In this document: positions 35,287-35,312 of the stretch, in pieces
Numbering within the stretch: position 1 is the first letter of the stretch
Layout of the letters: every line of letters starts with the position of its first letter
Source of the DNA: Kiritimatiellia bacterium
Lineage (GTDB): Bacteria; Verrucomicrobiota; Kiritimatiellia; SS1-B-03-39; UBA6053
DNA length: 35,312 bases
Direction: 5' to 3'
Assembly (NCBI GenBank): GCA_018401235.1
Contig: JAGYLC010000010.1
Span: 1-35,312, forward strand
Program-made: the position numbers and the translations under genes
The notes under the pieces: generated by a model
Seen by the model: only the letters and a program-made list of their open reading frames with translations
What the model was told of the DNA's origin: nothing
The model's database searches: none

Positions 35287-35312
35287 GTCCGCGAAGTCCG
35301 TGCCGTCCGCGG
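35287..35312. repeat. 9-bp-phased GTCCG(C/T) array truncated by window end
   Basis: gtccgc 35287, gtccgt 35296, gtccgc 35305: three copies at exact 9-bp spacing. Confidence 0.55.

Noticed and set aside
1-35312. Defence island or new RM system suggested by the D12 methylase
   Set aside because: The methylase is a fragment without the DPPY motif, and no nuclease, helicase or toxin-antitoxin partner occurs nearby.

Overview
A roughly 35.3 kb chromosomal window from a GC-moderate bacterium. Gene style suggests Verrucomicrobiota or a related group, but that is inference only. Most of it is housekeeping: MoxR ATPase, pgi, HAD phosphatase, UbiA-family prenyltransferase, fabI, leuC/leuD, STAS plus GAF-SpoIIE phosphatase, nrdJ (class II RNR), SDR/DUF2867-like, EVE, amidase, NFACT-R, beta-CASP MBL, HIT, DUF212, PfkB kinase, S41/PDZ protease, TlyA, and an Rrf2-DUF59-sufC-sufB-sufD cluster. 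No CRISPR array, tRNA, rRNA or complete mobile element was found. The unusual content is of two kinds. (1) Eroded genes: a RAYT-like transposase fragment, two response-regulator remnants, leuC with about a dozen frame switches confined to about 0.5 kb, an internally deleted FGE-sulfatase remnant, an in-frame-deleted alpha-carbonic anhydrase lacking the HxH zinc ligands, and a truncated D12 adenine methylase with a near-consensus promoter predicting a leaderless transcript. (2) Non-coding inverted-repeat architectures: a ~197 bp imperfect palindrome, a 135 bp element with perfect 21-bp terminal inverted repeats, a two-copy ~140 bp element with 'ccacggatagccctgccggaccacggat' ends, a strictly 7-bp-phased GTCA/TGAC palindrome upstream of sufC, and a 9-bp-phased GTCCG array cut by the window end. 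Two NrdR-box-like sites 32 bp apart lie upstream of nrdJ. I do not see a clear new multi-gene defence or biosynthetic system. The strongest leads are the repeat elements, the active-site-deleted carbonic anhydrase, the amidase with three tandem C-terminal repeats, and the cysteine-poor Rrf2 regulator of the suf cluster.
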